Shown piece by piece: positions 18,050 to 26,315 of a stretch of DNA of 64,000 nt (within the stretch, counting starts at the first letter, position 1; each line of letters begins with the position of its first letter). A model generated the notes under the pieces. It was not told the DNA's origin, made no database searches, and saw nothing but the letters and a program-made list of their open reading frames with translations. Both the position numbers and the translations under genes were made by a program. The stretch comes from DATFQE01 sp963733845. GTDB taxonomy: Bacteria; Actinomycetota; Thermoleophilia; Gaiellales; Gaiellaceae. Where the stretch lies: contig CAVTEM010000011.1 in the NCBI GenBank assembly GCA_963733845.1, positions 124,001 through 188,000 of the forward strand, read 5' to 3'.

Positions 18050-18877
18050 GTGGCGACAGCTAGCCACGCCAGGGAGACCGGCGAGCGCGCAGCCCGCAGT
18101 CCGTGGGCGCGCGGACTCGCTCGCTGGGGGCTCGTCTCGCGCGGTGTCATGTACGCGCTCGTCGGCCTGCTCGCGCTCAGGGTCGCCCTGCTGGGCCGTG
18201 GCTCGACGCCGGACCGCGAGTCGGCGCTGAAGGCGGTCGCCGACGAGCCCTTCGGCCGCTACCTCCTCGGCGCGATCGCCATCGGTCTGGCCGGCTACGC
18301 ACTCTGGCAGCTCGCCCGGGCCGTGCTCGGCGGGAACCTCGAGGGCGGGGAGGACGAGAGCGCGTGGAAACGGATCGGGTACGCCGCGCGCGGCGTCTTC
18401 TACGGCGCGATCTTCGTCACGACGACGAAGATCGTGCTCGGCGCCGACGAGGGCGGCGACAAGAACAAGGAGGACCAGGCGACGGCGTACGTGCTCGACC
18501 TCCCCGGCGGGCCGTTCTTGGTCGCTGGCATCGGGCTCGGCTTCCTCGCGGCGGCCGCCTTCAACCTCTACCGCGGCGTGACGCGCAAGTTTCGCGAGAA
18601 GCTGAAACTGCGAGAGATGAGCAAGACCGAGGACAAGGCGTACACCGTGATCGGGGTCGTCGGCTTCGTCGCCCGAGCCGTGGTCTTCGGCCTGATCGGG
18701 GTCTTCCTCGTGCGCGCCGCGTACCAGTACGACCCGCAGGAGGCGGTCGGACTCGACGGCGCGCTCTCCGAGCTCGCGCACGCGTCCTACGGTCCGATCC
18801 TGCTCGGGCTGACGGCCGCGGGGCTGTTCGCGTTCGGCCTCTACTCGTTCGTCGAGGCGCGGTACCGCGAGGTGTAG
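18050..18877 (+). CDS. DUF1206 membrane protein
   Basis: Integral membrane protein of 275 aa with about six transmembrane helices arranged as three two-helix repeats. The repeat signature Y/ARG.(V/F)(M/F/V)YA or RAVVFGLIG recurs (GLVSRGVMYALVGLLALR, IGYAARGVFYGAIFVTTT, VGFVARAVVFGLIGVFLV), which defines the DUF1206 family. Function unknown. GGAGG 9 nt before GTG 18050 supports the start. Its end overlaps by 37 nt the convergent PAP2 phosphatase. Confidence 0.85.
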   Translation: MATASHARETGERAARSPWARGLARWGLVSRGVMYALVGLLALRVALLGRGSTPDRESALKAVADEPFGRYLLGAIAIGLAGYALWQLARAVLGGNLEGGEDESAWKRIGYAARGVFYGAIFVTTTKIVLGADEGGDKNKEDQATAYVLDLPGGPFLVAGIGLGFLAAAAFNLYRGVTRKFREKLKLREMSKTEDKAYTVIGVVGFVARAVVFGLIGVFLVRAAYQYDPQEAVGLDGALSELAHASYGPILLGLTAAGLFAFGLYSFVEARYREV

Positions 18878-19542
18878 TACGTCCTCGCCTCGAGCGCGAG
18901 GTACAGCAGCGCGAGCCAGGCGGCACCCGCTGCGAGACCCGCGAGCACGTCGGACAGGAAGTGCACGCCGAGGTAGAGGCGACTGAAGCCGATCGCCGCG
19001 ACCCAGACCGCCGCGACTACCAGCACGGCGACCGCCGCCCGGCGGCTCGGGGCGTGGCGCGCGAGGACGATCGCGATCGACCCGTAGACCGAGAGCGAGA
19101 CGAGGGCGTGCCCGCTCGGGAACGAGAACGAGCTGGCGGTCGCGAGCGGATCCTCGAAGAAGGGCCGCTCGCGCCTGAAGCCCTGCTTCATCCCGAACGT
19201 GATCACCTCGGCGCCGACGAAGGCGAGCACGACGTAGAGCGCGTCCATGACGAGGCCGCGTTTCCAGAGCAGCAGGGCCGCGACGAAAACGACGACGACG
19301 AGGAACGCGCCGTTCCCGCTCCACGTGAGGGCGCGGAAGACGTCGGTGAAGGGGTCCGTGGCGCGGCCGTGGAGCCAGTCGGCCAGGCTCTGATCCTGCG
19401 AGGTCGTGTCGCCCTCCGCCATCTCCTCGGCGATCGCGCCGAACGCCCAGGCGCCTGCGGTGAGCACGGCGAGCGCGACCACGAGTGGGATGCCCGACGG
19501 CCCGCAGTCGGTCCGTGACGGCTCGGGCGACCATGCGGCCAT
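18841..19542 (-). CDS. PAP2-family membrane phosphatase
   Basis: A 233-aa membrane phosphatase with about five or six helices. The acid-phosphatase motifs are present in order: KQGFRRERPF (KxxxxxxRP), PSGHALVS (PSGH) and SRLYLGVHFLSDVLAG (SRx5Hx3D). These enzymes dephosphorylate phosphatidate or isoprenyl pyrophosphates on the outer membrane face; the lipid is not identifiable here. The ATG at 19542 is only 15 bp from the divergent thiolase start; an in-frame ATG at 19554 is possible. Confidence 0.88.
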   Translation of the reverse strand: MAAWSPEPSRTDCGPSGIPLVVALAVLTAGAWAFGAIAEEMAEGDTTSQDQSLADWLHGRATDPFTDVFRALTWSGNGAFLVVVVFVAALLLWKRGLVMDALYVVLAFVGAEVITFGMKQGFRRERPFFEDPLATASSFSFPSGHALVSLSVYGSIAIVLARHAPSRRAAVAVLVVAAVWVAAIGFSRLYLGVHFLSDVLAGLAAGAAWLALLYLALEARTYYTSRYRASTNE

Positions 19543-19545
19543 TGT

Positions 19546-19557
19546 TACCCTCATTCC
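19546..19557 (+). promoter_or_regulatory. Leaderless-type -10 box of the thiolase
   Basis: TACCCT at 19546-19551 is followed by 6 nt and GTG 19558, with no ribosome site. It lies in the 15-bp gap to the divergent PAP2 gene. Confidence 0.55.
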
Positions 19558-20709
19558 GTGACCCGATCCGTGATCGTCAGCGCCGTCAGAACGCCGTTCG
19601 GCCGGCTCGGCGGCGGCCTCGCCGGCTACGAGGCGACCGAGCTCGGCTCGGTCGTGATCCGCAACGCGATCGATCGTGCGGGCCTCGAGAACGAGGAGAT
19701 CGAGTACGCGATCATGGGCCAGGTGCTGCAGGGCGGAGCCGGTCAGGCGCCCGCCCGCCAGGCCGCGATCGGCGCCGGCCTGCCGATCGAGGTCCCGGCC
19801 GACACGATCAACAAGGTCTGCGCGTCGTCGGTCCGCGCCGTCCAGATCGCCGACCAGATGATCCGCGCGGGCGACCACCAGGTGGTCGTCGCGGGCGGGA
19901 TGGAGTCGATGTCGAACGCGCCCTACATCCTCAAGAAGGCGCGTTTCGGCTACCGCCTCGGCGACGGGAGCCTGATCGACCTGATGATCCACGACGGGCT
20001 CACCTCGACCTTCGACAAGAAGCACATGGTCGAGCAGGCGTCGTTCGTCTCCCGCGAGCTGGGCATCTCGCGCGAGGACCAGGACCTGTGGGCGCTGCGC
20101 TCGCACCAGCGCGCGGTGGCCGCGCAGGACGAGGGCCGCTTCGGCGACGAGATCGTCCCGGTCGGCGACCTCGAGGCCGACGAAGGGCCGCGCCGGGACA
20201 CGTCGATCGAGAAGCTCGCCTCGCTGAAGCCGGTCTTCGACCCGGAGGGCACGACGACCGCCGGCAACGCGCCCGGGGTCAACGACGGCGCGGCCGCGCT
20301 GGTGGTGACGAGCGAGGAGTTCGCCGAGAAGCGCGGGCTGGAGCCGCTGGCCACGATCCTCTCGCAGGCCTATGTCGCCGACGAGTTCGCCTACCTCGCC
20401 CGCACGCCCGCCAAGGCGGGGGCGAAGGCGCTCGAGAAGGCCGGCAAGTCGATCGACGACGTCGAGCGGGTCGAGCTGAACGAGGCCTTCTCGTCGGTCG
20501 TGCTCAACTCGACCAAGCTGCTCGGCGCCGACCCCGAGCGGGTCAACGTCAACGGCGGCGCAGTGGCGCTGGGACACCCGATCGGCGCCTCCGGCGCACG
20601 CATTCTCGGCACGATGATCTACGAGTTGCGCCGCAACGGAGGCGGGCTCGGCCTCGCAGCGATCTGCTCCGGCGGCGGCCAGGGCGACGCCCTGCTGCTC
20701 GAGGTGTAG
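19558..20709 (+). CDS. Acetyl-CoA acetyltransferase (thiolase)
   Basis: Condenses two acetyl-CoA or cleaves acetoacetyl/3-ketoacyl-CoA. The 383-aa protein has all thiolase catalytic elements: the acyl-accepting Cys88 in INKVCASSVRA, NEAF near residue 310, His340 in GGAVALGHPIG and Cys370 in ICSGGGQGDA. Length is typical (about 390). Directly downstream is a 3-hydroxybutyryl-CoA dehydrogenase, and acyl-CoA dehydrogenase, enoyl-CoA hydratase and ETF genes follow within 15 kb. A role in short-chain acyl-CoA oxidation or acetoacetyl-CoA formation is therefore likely. Direction in vivo not determinable. Confidence 0.93.
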   Translation: MTRSVIVSAVRTPFGRLGGGLAGYEATELGSVVIRNAIDRAGLENEEIEYAIMGQVLQGGAGQAPARQAAIGAGLPIEVPADTINKVCASSVRAVQIADQMIRAGDHQVVVAGGMESMSNAPYILKKARFGYRLGDGSLIDLMIHDGLTSTFDKKHMVEQASFVSRELGISREDQDLWALRSHQRAVAAQDEGRFGDEIVPVGDLEADEGPRRDTSIEKLASLKPVFDPEGTTTAGNAPGVNDGAAALVVTSEEFAEKRGLEPLATILSQAYVADEFAYLARTPAKAGAKALEKAGKSIDDVERVELNEAFSSVVLNSTKLLGADPERVNVNGGAVALGHPIGASGARILGTMIYELRRNGGGLGLAAICSGGGQGDALLLEV

Positions 20710-20745
20710 CCCCAAGACGGCTTCGACCCGCACGACTTCCTGCGT

Positions 20746-20759
20746 TAGCCTCCCGCCGC
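20746..20759 (+). promoter_or_regulatory. Leaderless-type -10 box of the 3-hydroxyacyl-CoA dehydrogenase
   Basis: TAGCCT at 20746-20751, 8 nt, then GTG 20760. The same hexamer precedes nucS and the DUF1385 gene. Confidence 0.55.
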
Positions 20760-21593
20760 GTGAAGTTCGAGCACGTCCTGGTCGTCGGGGCGGGGCAGAT
20801 GGGCAGCGGGATCGCACAGGTCGTCGCCGCGTCGGGCCGCCGCGTCTCGCTGCACGACGCCGCCCCGGGCGCGGTCGAGCGCGGCCTGGAGACGATGCGC
20901 AAGAGCCTCGCGAAGCTCGCCGAGAAGGGCGGAGCCGACCCCGGCGAGGTGCTCGGCCGCGTGGACGCCGCCGACGACCTCGTCGCCGCCGACCTGATGA
21001 TCGAGGCGGTCGTCGAGGACGCGGCCGTGAAGGAGGAGCTGTTCCGTCGCGCCGACGAGACGCTCCCGGCCGAGGCGGTGCTGGCCTCCAACACCTCCTC
21101 GATTCCGATCACGTCTCTGGCCGCGGTGACCGGGAGGCCCGAGCGGGTGGTTGGGATGCACTTCTTCAACCCCGTCCCGGTCCTGAAGCTCGTCGAGGTG
21201 ATCCGCGGCGTCGACACCTCCGACGAGACGACCGAAGCGATCGTCGAGCTCGCGCGCGACCTGGGCAAGACGCCCGCCGAGGCGCGCGACTTCCCGGGCT
21301 TCGTCTCCAATCGCATCCTGATGCCCTTCATCAACGAGGCCGCTTACGCGTTGCTGGAGGGCGTCGCCGAGGCCGAGGCGATCGACACCATCGCCAAGCT
21401 CGGCTTCGCCCATCCGATCGGCCCGCTCGCCCTCGCCGACCTGATCGGCCTGGACACGTGCGTGGCGATCATGGAGGTGCTGCACGAGGGTCTCGGCGAT
21501 CCCAAGTACGCCCCGTGCCCGCTGCTGCGCCAGTACGTCCAGGCGGGCAGGCTCGGCCGCAAGAGCGGCCGCGGCTTCTACGAGTACGCCTAG
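20760..21593 (+). CDS. 3-hydroxybutyryl-CoA dehydrogenase
   Basis: NAD(P)-dependent oxidation of 3-hydroxyacyl-CoA, or the reverse. The 277-aa protein has the Rossmann motif VLVVGAGQMGSGIAQV, the SNTSSIPIT strand, the catalytic-His region VVGMHFFNPVPVLKLVEVI and the C-terminal helical domain (GFVSNRILMPFINEAAY, HPIGPLALADLIGLDT, GRKSGRGFYEY). Length and motifs match single-domain Hbd/FadB2 proteins. Own promoter box despite lying 50 bp behind the thiolase. Stop overlaps by 4 nt the convergent secreted-protein gene. Confidence 0.93.
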   Translation: MKFEHVLVVGAGQMGSGIAQVVAASGRRVSLHDAAPGAVERGLETMRKSLAKLAEKGGADPGEVLGRVDAADDLVAADLMIEAVVEDAAVKEELFRRADETLPAEAVLASNTSSIPITSLAAVTGRPERVVGMHFFNPVPVLKLVEVIRGVDTSDETTEAIVELARDLGKTPAEARDFPGFVSNRILMPFINEAAYALLEGVAEAEAIDTIAKLGFAHPIGPLALADLIGLDTCVAIMEVLHEGLGDPKYAPCPLLRQYVQAGRLGRKSGRGFYEYA

Positions 21594-22975
21594 AGCCTGC
21601 CGGCGAGCGCGATCAAGTCGCGCAGCGGCAACTCGTCGCGCACGCAGAGCGCGGCGTCGACCGTGCGGTTGAGCCGGCGCTGGGCGGCCCTGCGGCCGAG
21701 GCGGCGGATGCGCAGGTCGTCGGTCAGGAGCCCGCGCGCGTCGGCCCGGGTCAGCCCGCGGCGCGACAACGACCTGCGGTAGCGCTTGAGCGAGCCGCGG
21801 TGGCGTCTCTCGACGAGCCTTCGCTCGGCTCGCGCGACCCGACCCGGGTGGATGCGCGCCCCGCGCCGGAGCGCGCGTCGGGTCACGAGCGCAGTGAGCG
21901 CTGCCCGGTCCCCGCCCGCGAACGGCGCCAGGCGCGAGACGGCCGTCTGGGAGACCATCCCGGCCGGGAACGCGCACTTGACCCCGTCGGGCAGGAGCAG
22001 CTGGCCGTCGGCGAGCGCGGTGTCGAACGGGGCGCGAGCCGGGGCGTCGCAGAGGCTCGGGTCGCGCGTCCACAGGTAGACGCAGGCGGCAAGGGGCTTG
22101 TCCGGGTCGGCGCCGGCCACGTCGAACGTGCCCCAACCCCAGGACCAGATCGACCCGAGCCGGAGCTCGGTCGCGACCTGGCGGGCGGCGAGAGCGTTCA
22201 GCTTCACGAATTGCAGCCAGGATCCCACCGGCTGGAGACCCTCGCGGCCGCTCGTGCCGGGCTTGGAGTGGAAGCCGAGGATCAGGCCTAGCCGGGAGTG
22301 GTCGATCCCGAGCGCGGCCAGCCGGCTGACCGGCCGGCGCATGGCGATCCGCAACTCACGGCTGCCGAGCACCGGGCCCATTGCGTGGATCCGCGGCGCA
22401 TGGAAGTACGACTCGTAGACGATGTGCGCCGAGCCGGAGAGCTCCTTCCACCACGCGCCTGCGGCACCGTCCAGCTGAAGCGTGCCGTGAACGAACAGGT
22501 AGGGCGTCGCGCCTCGGGCCGCGAGCTGGCGGGCGAGCTCCAGGACGTTCGTGCGGTAGGCCGAGTTGGTCGGCGACCACGGGGTCGGCAGCCGCGCGCC
22601 CGAGAGCTCCTCGAGGGCGATCAGCGGCGTCGCGCAGCCGGACGATTCCGCCGCGCGCTGGAACAGCTGGTCGGCTGCGACGGCGACGCCGGCCGGGTCG
22701 GCGGGCGCCGACGGCGTGCCGACGATCCGGCTCATCTTCATCTGCCAGTAGACCGTCTGGGCGCCGCCCTCACGCAGGGTCTGCGGGACGAACGTCCCGC
22801 TCGAGGCGAGCACGAGGCCCGGCCGCCGGAACACGTCGTCCCGGAAGCGGACGCTCGCTTCGGCGTAGTCGACCCAGAGCGGCTCCGTGTCCGGGAGCCC
22901 GCAGGGGCCGGCCAGCGCTCCGGGCGCGAGAAAGAGGGCCGCTATAGACGCGACGAGGAGTGGCCGCAGGCACAT
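21590..22975 (-). CDS. Secreted protein of unknown function
   Basis: A 461-aa protein starting with a clear signal peptide (MCLRPLLVASIAALFLAPGA then LA, likely cleaved before GPCGLP). I chose the ATG at 22975 over one at 23014 because it puts the basic and hydrophobic segments at the N-terminus. The middle has YLFVHGTLQLDGAAGAWWK, YESYFHAPRIHAMGP and WSWGWGTFD, reminiscent of a TIM-barrel or glycosidase-like fold, but I cannot name a family. The last 100 residues are Arg-rich with several RR pairs. Six or more Cys suggest disulfides. No partner genes nearby. Confidence 0.65.
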   Translation of the reverse strand: MCLRPLLVASIAALFLAPGALAGPCGLPDTEPLWVDYAEASVRFRDDVFRRPGLVLASSGTFVPQTLREGGAQTVYWQMKMSRIVGTPSAPADPAGVAVAADQLFQRAAESSGCATPLIALEELSGARLPTPWSPTNSAYRTNVLELARQLAARGATPYLFVHGTLQLDGAAGAWWKELSGSAHIVYESYFHAPRIHAMGPVLGSRELRIAMRRPVSRLAALGIDHSRLGLILGFHSKPGTSGREGLQPVGSWLQFVKLNALAARQVATELRLGSIWSWGWGTFDVAGADPDKPLAACVYLWTRDPSLCDAPARAPFDTALADGQLLLPDGVKCAFPAGMVSQTAVSRLAPFAGGDRAALTALVTRRALRRGARIHPGRVARAERRLVERRHRGSLKRYRRSLSRRGLTRADARGLLTDDLRIRRLGRRAAQRRLNRTVDAALCVRDELPLRDLIALAGRL

Positions 22976-23021
22976 CCACTTCTCACCATCGGCGCAGAGC
23001 GGGCCGGAATGCAACCCCCCG

Positions 23022-23033
23022 TAGACTGAATGT
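23022..23033 (+). promoter_or_regulatory. Leaderless-type -10 box of the acyl-CoA dehydrogenase
   Basis: TAGACT at 23022-23027, 6 nt, then ATG 23034. The identical hexamer and spacing occur before the acyl-CoA mutase at 26622. Confidence 0.6.
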
Positions 23034-24197
23034 ATGGACTTCGAGCTGAGCGCCGACCAGCGCGAGATCCAGGCGCTCGCCCGCGAGTTCGCCCAGGCGG
23101 AGATCGAGCCCCACGCGGCTGCCTGGGATCGCGACCACCACTTCCCGCGCGAGCTGTTCGCGAAGCTGGCCGAGCTGGGCCTGATGGGCGTCTGCGTCCC
23201 CGAGGAGTACGGCGGGGCGGGCGCCGACTTCCTCTCCTACATCCTGGTGCTGGAGGAGCTTTCGCGCGCGGACGCGGGCGTGGGCGTGACCGTCGCCGTG
23301 CACACGAGCGCGGTGACATTGCCGCTCCTCACCTTCGGGACGGAGGAGCAGCAGAGCCGCTTCGTGCCCCCGCTCGCACGCGGCGAGCACCTCGGCGCCT
23401 TCGCGCTCACCGAGCCCGAGGCCGGCTCCGACGCGGGCGCCCTGCGGACGGCGGCCGTGAAGAACGGCGACGGCTGGCGCATCTCGGGCGCGAAGCAGTG
23501 GATCACGAACGGCGCCCATTCGGGCACGTTCCTGCTCTTCGCGCGCACCGACCCGGACACTCCGGGCGCGCGGGGGGTCTCGGCCTTCGTCCTCGACGCG
23601 GAGCACGTGCGCGTGACCCGCGAGGAGGAGAAGCTCGGGCTCAACTCCTCGGTGACGAACGACATCGTGGTCGAGGACGCACTCGTCGGCCGCGACCGGC
23701 TGCTGCACGAGGAGGGCAAGGGCTTCCGCGTCGCGATGGCGACGCTCGACGGCGGCCGGATCGGGATCGCCGCGCAGGCGGTCGGAATCGCCCAGGCGGC
23801 CTACGACGTCGCGCGCGAGTACGCGAAGGAGCGGCGGGCGTTCGGGAAGCGCATCGGCGACTTCCAGGCGATCCAGTGGAAGCTCGCCGACATGGCGACC
23901 GAGATCGACGCCGCCCGGCTGCTCGTCCACCGAGCGGCCTGGCTGAAGCAGCAGGGAAAGCCTCACACCGAGGCGGGTGCGAAGGCGAAGCTGTTCGCAT
24001 CGGAGATGGCGCGGCGGCAAACGGCCGAGGCCATCCAGGTCCTGGGCGGCTACGGGTACACGAAGGAGTTCCCGGTCGAACGCTTCTACCGCGACGCGAA
24101 GATCACCGAGATCTACGAGGGCACGAGCGAGATCCAGCGGCTCGTGATCGCCCGCTCGGTGCTTGGCCTCGCGCAGAAGGCGATGGCTCAGGGCTAG
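23034..24197 (+). CDS. Acyl-CoA dehydrogenase
   Basis: FAD enzyme making the 2,3-double bond of acyl-CoA and passing electrons to ETF. The 387-aa protein shows FALTEPEAGSDAGALRT (FAD/substrate loop), WITNGAHSGTF, EYAKERRAFGKRIGDFQAIQ and VLGGYGYTKEFPVERFYRD. The catalytic base Glu362 is in YEGTSEIQRLVIARSVLG, the position used by short/medium-chain and short-branched enzymes. Family length is about 380. The matching electron acceptors etfB-etfA are at 33.4-35.2 kb. A branched-chain substrate would fit the nearby B12 mutase but is not proven. Confidence 0.94.
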   Translation: MDFELSADQREIQALAREFAQAEIEPHAAAWDRDHHFPRELFAKLAELGLMGVCVPEEYGGAGADFLSYILVLEELSRADAGVGVTVAVHTSAVTLPLLTFGTEEQQSRFVPPLARGEHLGAFALTEPEAGSDAGALRTAAVKNGDGWRISGAKQWITNGAHSGTFLLFARTDPDTPGARGVSAFVLDAEHVRVTREEEKLGLNSSVTNDIVVEDALVGRDRLLHEEGKGFRVAMATLDGGRIGIAAQAVGIAQAAYDVAREYAKERRAFGKRIGDFQAIQWKLADMATEIDAARLLVHRAAWLKQQGKPHTEAGAKAKLFASEMARRQTAEAIQVLGGYGYTKEFPVERFYRDAKITEIYEGTSEIQRLVIARSVLGLAQKAMAQG

Positions 24198-24742
24198 TGC
24201 CCCGCGACGGAGCGCTCGAGAGCTGCGTCACCCTGCTTCTCGCCGACCAGGCGCCCGAGCTCGCCGCCGCGCACGACGAGCTCTATCCCGAGCGCATCCC
24301 GGAGAACATCCCGCTCTCGGTGACGCTGCTGTACCCGTTCGTGCCCGCGGCGTCGCTCGACGACTCCACGCTCGCCGGGCTCCGCGAGTTCTTCGGCACG
24401 CGGCCCGTCTTCTCGTTCGGGATCGCCCGGGTCGCGCAGTGGGAGGGCGGCGGGGCGGTCTACGGCGTACCGGAGCCGGACGACGAGCTGCGGGCGACCA
24501 TGCGCGCTCTGTGGGCGCGGTACCCGGAGTACCCGCCGTACGGCGAGGTCGGGAGCGATCCGCCGCCACACGCCTCGCTCACGCTCGACGGCGGCGGCGA
24601 TCCCGACACGCTGCGCGCGCGTGTCGAGCAGCGCCTGGACGACGTGCTCCCGGTGCGCTTCGAGATCCGCGAGGCCGCGCTGATCGAGGAGGTCGAGCCG
24701 GACCGCTTCCGGCTCCGCGAGACCTTCCGCCTCGGCGCCTAA
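24197..24742 (+). CDS. 2H phosphoesterase-like (2'-5' RNA ligase family) protein
   Basis: A 181-aa protein resembling the 2'-5' RNA ligase/2H phosphoesterase superfamily (LSVTLLYPFVPAASL and PPHASLTLDG). Active members need two HxT/S motifs. The second is present (HAS), but the first reads SVT, so its His is a Ser. It may be inactive, use altered chemistry, or bind nucleotides only. GTG 24197 shares a base with the acyl-CoA dehydrogenase stop, so the genes are coupled. Its stop overlaps the promoter of the next gene. Confidence 0.65.
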   Translation: MPRDGALESCVTLLLADQAPELAAAHDELYPERIPENIPLSVTLLYPFVPAASLDDSTLAGLREFFGTRPVFSFGIARVAQWEGGGAVYGVPEPDDELRATMRALWARYPEYPPYGEVGSDPPPHASLTLDGGGDPDTLRARVEQRLDDVLPVRFEIREAALIEEVEPDRFRLRETFRLGA

Positions 24743-24751
24743 GCTACGAAC
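24740..24751 (+). promoter_or_regulatory. Leaderless-type -10 box of the cobalamin adenosyltransferase
   Basis: TAAGCT at 24740-24745, which includes the TAA stop of the previous gene, then 6 nt and GTG 24752. Confidence 0.5.
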
Positions 24752-25303
24752 GTGCCTCGCAAGGTCGACGAGCCCGTCCGCCTGACCCGGATCTACACCG
24801 GCGGCGGCGACCGCGGCCAGACCTCGCTCGGGGACGGCTCGCGCGTCTCGAAGCTCGACTGCCGCATCGCCGCGTTCGGGACGGTCGACGAGCTCAACTC
24901 GCTGCTCGGAGTCGTGCTCGCGGGCGCGCTTCCCGGCGAGCTGCGCCCCGTGCTCGAGCGGGTGCAGAACGAGCTCTTCGACGTCGGCGCAGACATCTCC
25001 GTGCCGTTCGGCGTGGGGGACGGTCGCCTGCGGGTGTCGGCGGAGCAGATCAAGGCGCTCGAGGCGGATTGCGACCGCTTCAACGAGTCGCTTCCGGAGC
25101 TGAAGAGCTTCGTGCTCCCCGGCGGAACCGAGGCCGCCGCCGGGTTGCACGTCGCCCGCGCGGTCTGCCGACGCGCCGAGCGCGCCGTGATCGACGCGGC
25201 GCAGGAGCTGGAGCTGAACGGCGACGTGCTCGTCTACCTGAACCGGCTCTCGGATCTGCTGTTCATCCTCGCCCGTGCGGCGAATGCGCGGCCGCAGAGG
25301 TGA
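24752..25303 (+). CDS. Cob(I)yrinic acid a,c-diamide adenosyltransferase (PduO/MMAB type)
   Basis: Transfers adenosyl from ATP to cob(I)alamin to give coenzyme B12. The 183-aa protein has the PduO-type motifs: TRIYTGGGDRGQTSLGDGSR at the ATP-binding N-terminus, AAFGTVDELNSLLGV, VQNELFDVGAD, FVLPGG, ARAVCRRAERAV and YLNRLSDLLFILARAAN. It lies 1.3 kb upstream of a B12-dependent acyl-CoA mutase, its natural client. Separated from the preceding genes by its own -10 box. Confidence 0.95.
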   Translation: MPRKVDEPVRLTRIYTGGGDRGQTSLGDGSRVSKLDCRIAAFGTVDELNSLLGVVLAGALPGELRPVLERVQNELFDVGADISVPFGVGDGRLRVSAEQIKALEADCDRFNESLPELKSFVLPGGTEAAAGLHVARAVCRRAERAVIDAAQELELNGDVLVYLNRLSDLLFILARAANARPQR

Positions 25304-25364
25304 ACGAGCCGCTCTGGAAACCCGGCGAGTCCCGCTGACCGCGACGCTCTCGTGACAGATTCGT

Positions 25365-25512
25365 GCGCCTCTTGTGCGGGTGCCTGGCACCGGAGAAAAA
25401 CGCCGGACCCGGCGCGCCGACGGGCGTTCCGCACGGTTGAGCGGGGCTGGGGAGATTCTGCGCGCGTTTCGGCGCGATTCCGCGCGCCTTCTTCGCGCAT
25501 GCCTGGCACCGG
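25365..25512. repeat. Pair of direct repeats with 13-bp identical core
   Basis: TGCCTGGCACCGG occurs at 25381-25393 and again at 25500-25512, 119 bp apart. Each is preceded 16 bp upstream by GCGCCT and then by similar G/C/T-rich sequence, so the repeat unit may be about 29 bp (25365-25393 and 25484-25512). In copy 1 the core extends to the perfect palindrome GGTGCC-T-GGCACC. The second copy ends 3 bp before the permease start codon. REP-like element or regulatory site; not CRISPR (only two copies). Confidence 0.55.
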
Positions 25513-25515
25513 CGA

Positions 25516-26268
25516 ATGAGCGTCCCCGAGGCGATCGCGTTTGCGGTCTGGTGCTTCGCGGTCGCTCTCACCGGCGGGCTGGTCGGGCTCGTGCTCGGGA
25601 ACATTCGGCTGCCCGCCGTGTTGCTGGTCGCGGCCTCGCCCGCGAGCGCGGGCGGCGCCAACATCGCCATCTCCGGCGTTGCGGCGGCGACGGCCTCGAT
25701 CGCTCACGTGCGCGCCGGGCGGATCAACTGGCGACTGTTCGCCTGGATGGCGCCGCCCTCGGTCGCGGGGGCTCTCGTCGGCGGGCTGCTCGCCGGGGTC
25801 GTGCCTGACGAGGCAGTGCTCCTCGCGATCGCCGCGGTGCTCGTCTACAGCGGAATCGACCTGCTGCGGCACAGGCCTGCGCCGCGCGCGCCCGGAGGCG
25901 CGGAGCTGAACCTCCGTGCCGCCGTGCTCTCGGGCGCGGTGATCGGCCTCCTGGGCGGCTTCGTCGGGCTGATCCTCGGCGCGCTGCGCATGCCGGCGCT
26001 GCTCAGGCTGGTGGGCGAGGTTCCGAGCCGAGCGGTGGGGACGAACCTGCTCGTCGGGGTGCTCGTCGGCATCGCCGGGTTGCTCGGGCACCTCCCGAGC
26101 GCGGCGCCGGACCTCGGCATCCTCCTCGTCGGCTCCGCGGCCTCCGTTCCGGGTGCGCTTCTCGGCGCACGGCTGACCGGGCGGCTCTCGGAGGAGCAGC
26201 TCCTGAACGCGATCGGCGTCGTTCTGCTCGTCGCGGGCGTGGCCGCCGGAGTCCAGGCGTTGGTCTGA
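25516..26268 (+). CDS. TSUP-family (sulfite exporter TauE/SafE) permease
   Basis: A 250-aa membrane protein with about eight helices in two repeated halves. The family pattern GxxxGLxLG(N/A)(I/L)RxPA occurs in both: TGGLVGLVLGNIRLPAVLL near residue 20 and GGFVGLILGALRMPALLRL near residue 145. Such permeases move sulfite, sulfonates or organic anions; the substrate is not evident and no sulfur genes are near. It ends VLLVAGVAAGVQALV. The start codon directly follows a repeat core, and there is no good ribosome site. Confidence 0.85.
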   Translation: MSVPEAIAFAVWCFAVALTGGLVGLVLGNIRLPAVLLVAASPASAGGANIAISGVAAATASIAHVRAGRINWRLFAWMAPPSVAGALVGGLLAGVVPDEAVLLAIAAVLVYSGIDLLRHRPAPRAPGGAELNLRAAVLSGAVIGLLGGFVGLILGALRMPALLRLVGEVPSRAVGTNLLVGVLVGIAGLLGHLPSAAPDLGILLVGSAASVPGALLGARLTGRLSEEQLLNAIGVVLLVAGVAAGVQALV

Positions 26269-26275
26269 CCAAGCC

Positions 26276-26281
26276 TTGACA
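26276..26281 (+). promoter_or_regulatory. Candidate -35 element TTGACA
   Basis: A perfect TTGACA lies just behind the permease stop and about 35 bp before the small collagen-like ORF. The -10 partner is weak (CACACT near 26300), so this is tentative. Confidence 0.3.
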
Positions 26282-26315
26282 GCCTCTAGACACGAACGGC
26301 ACACTCAGGGCAACC

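Noticed and set aside
25365..25512. CRISPR array
   Set aside because: Only two repeat copies, spacer longer than 100 bp, and no cas genes in the window.
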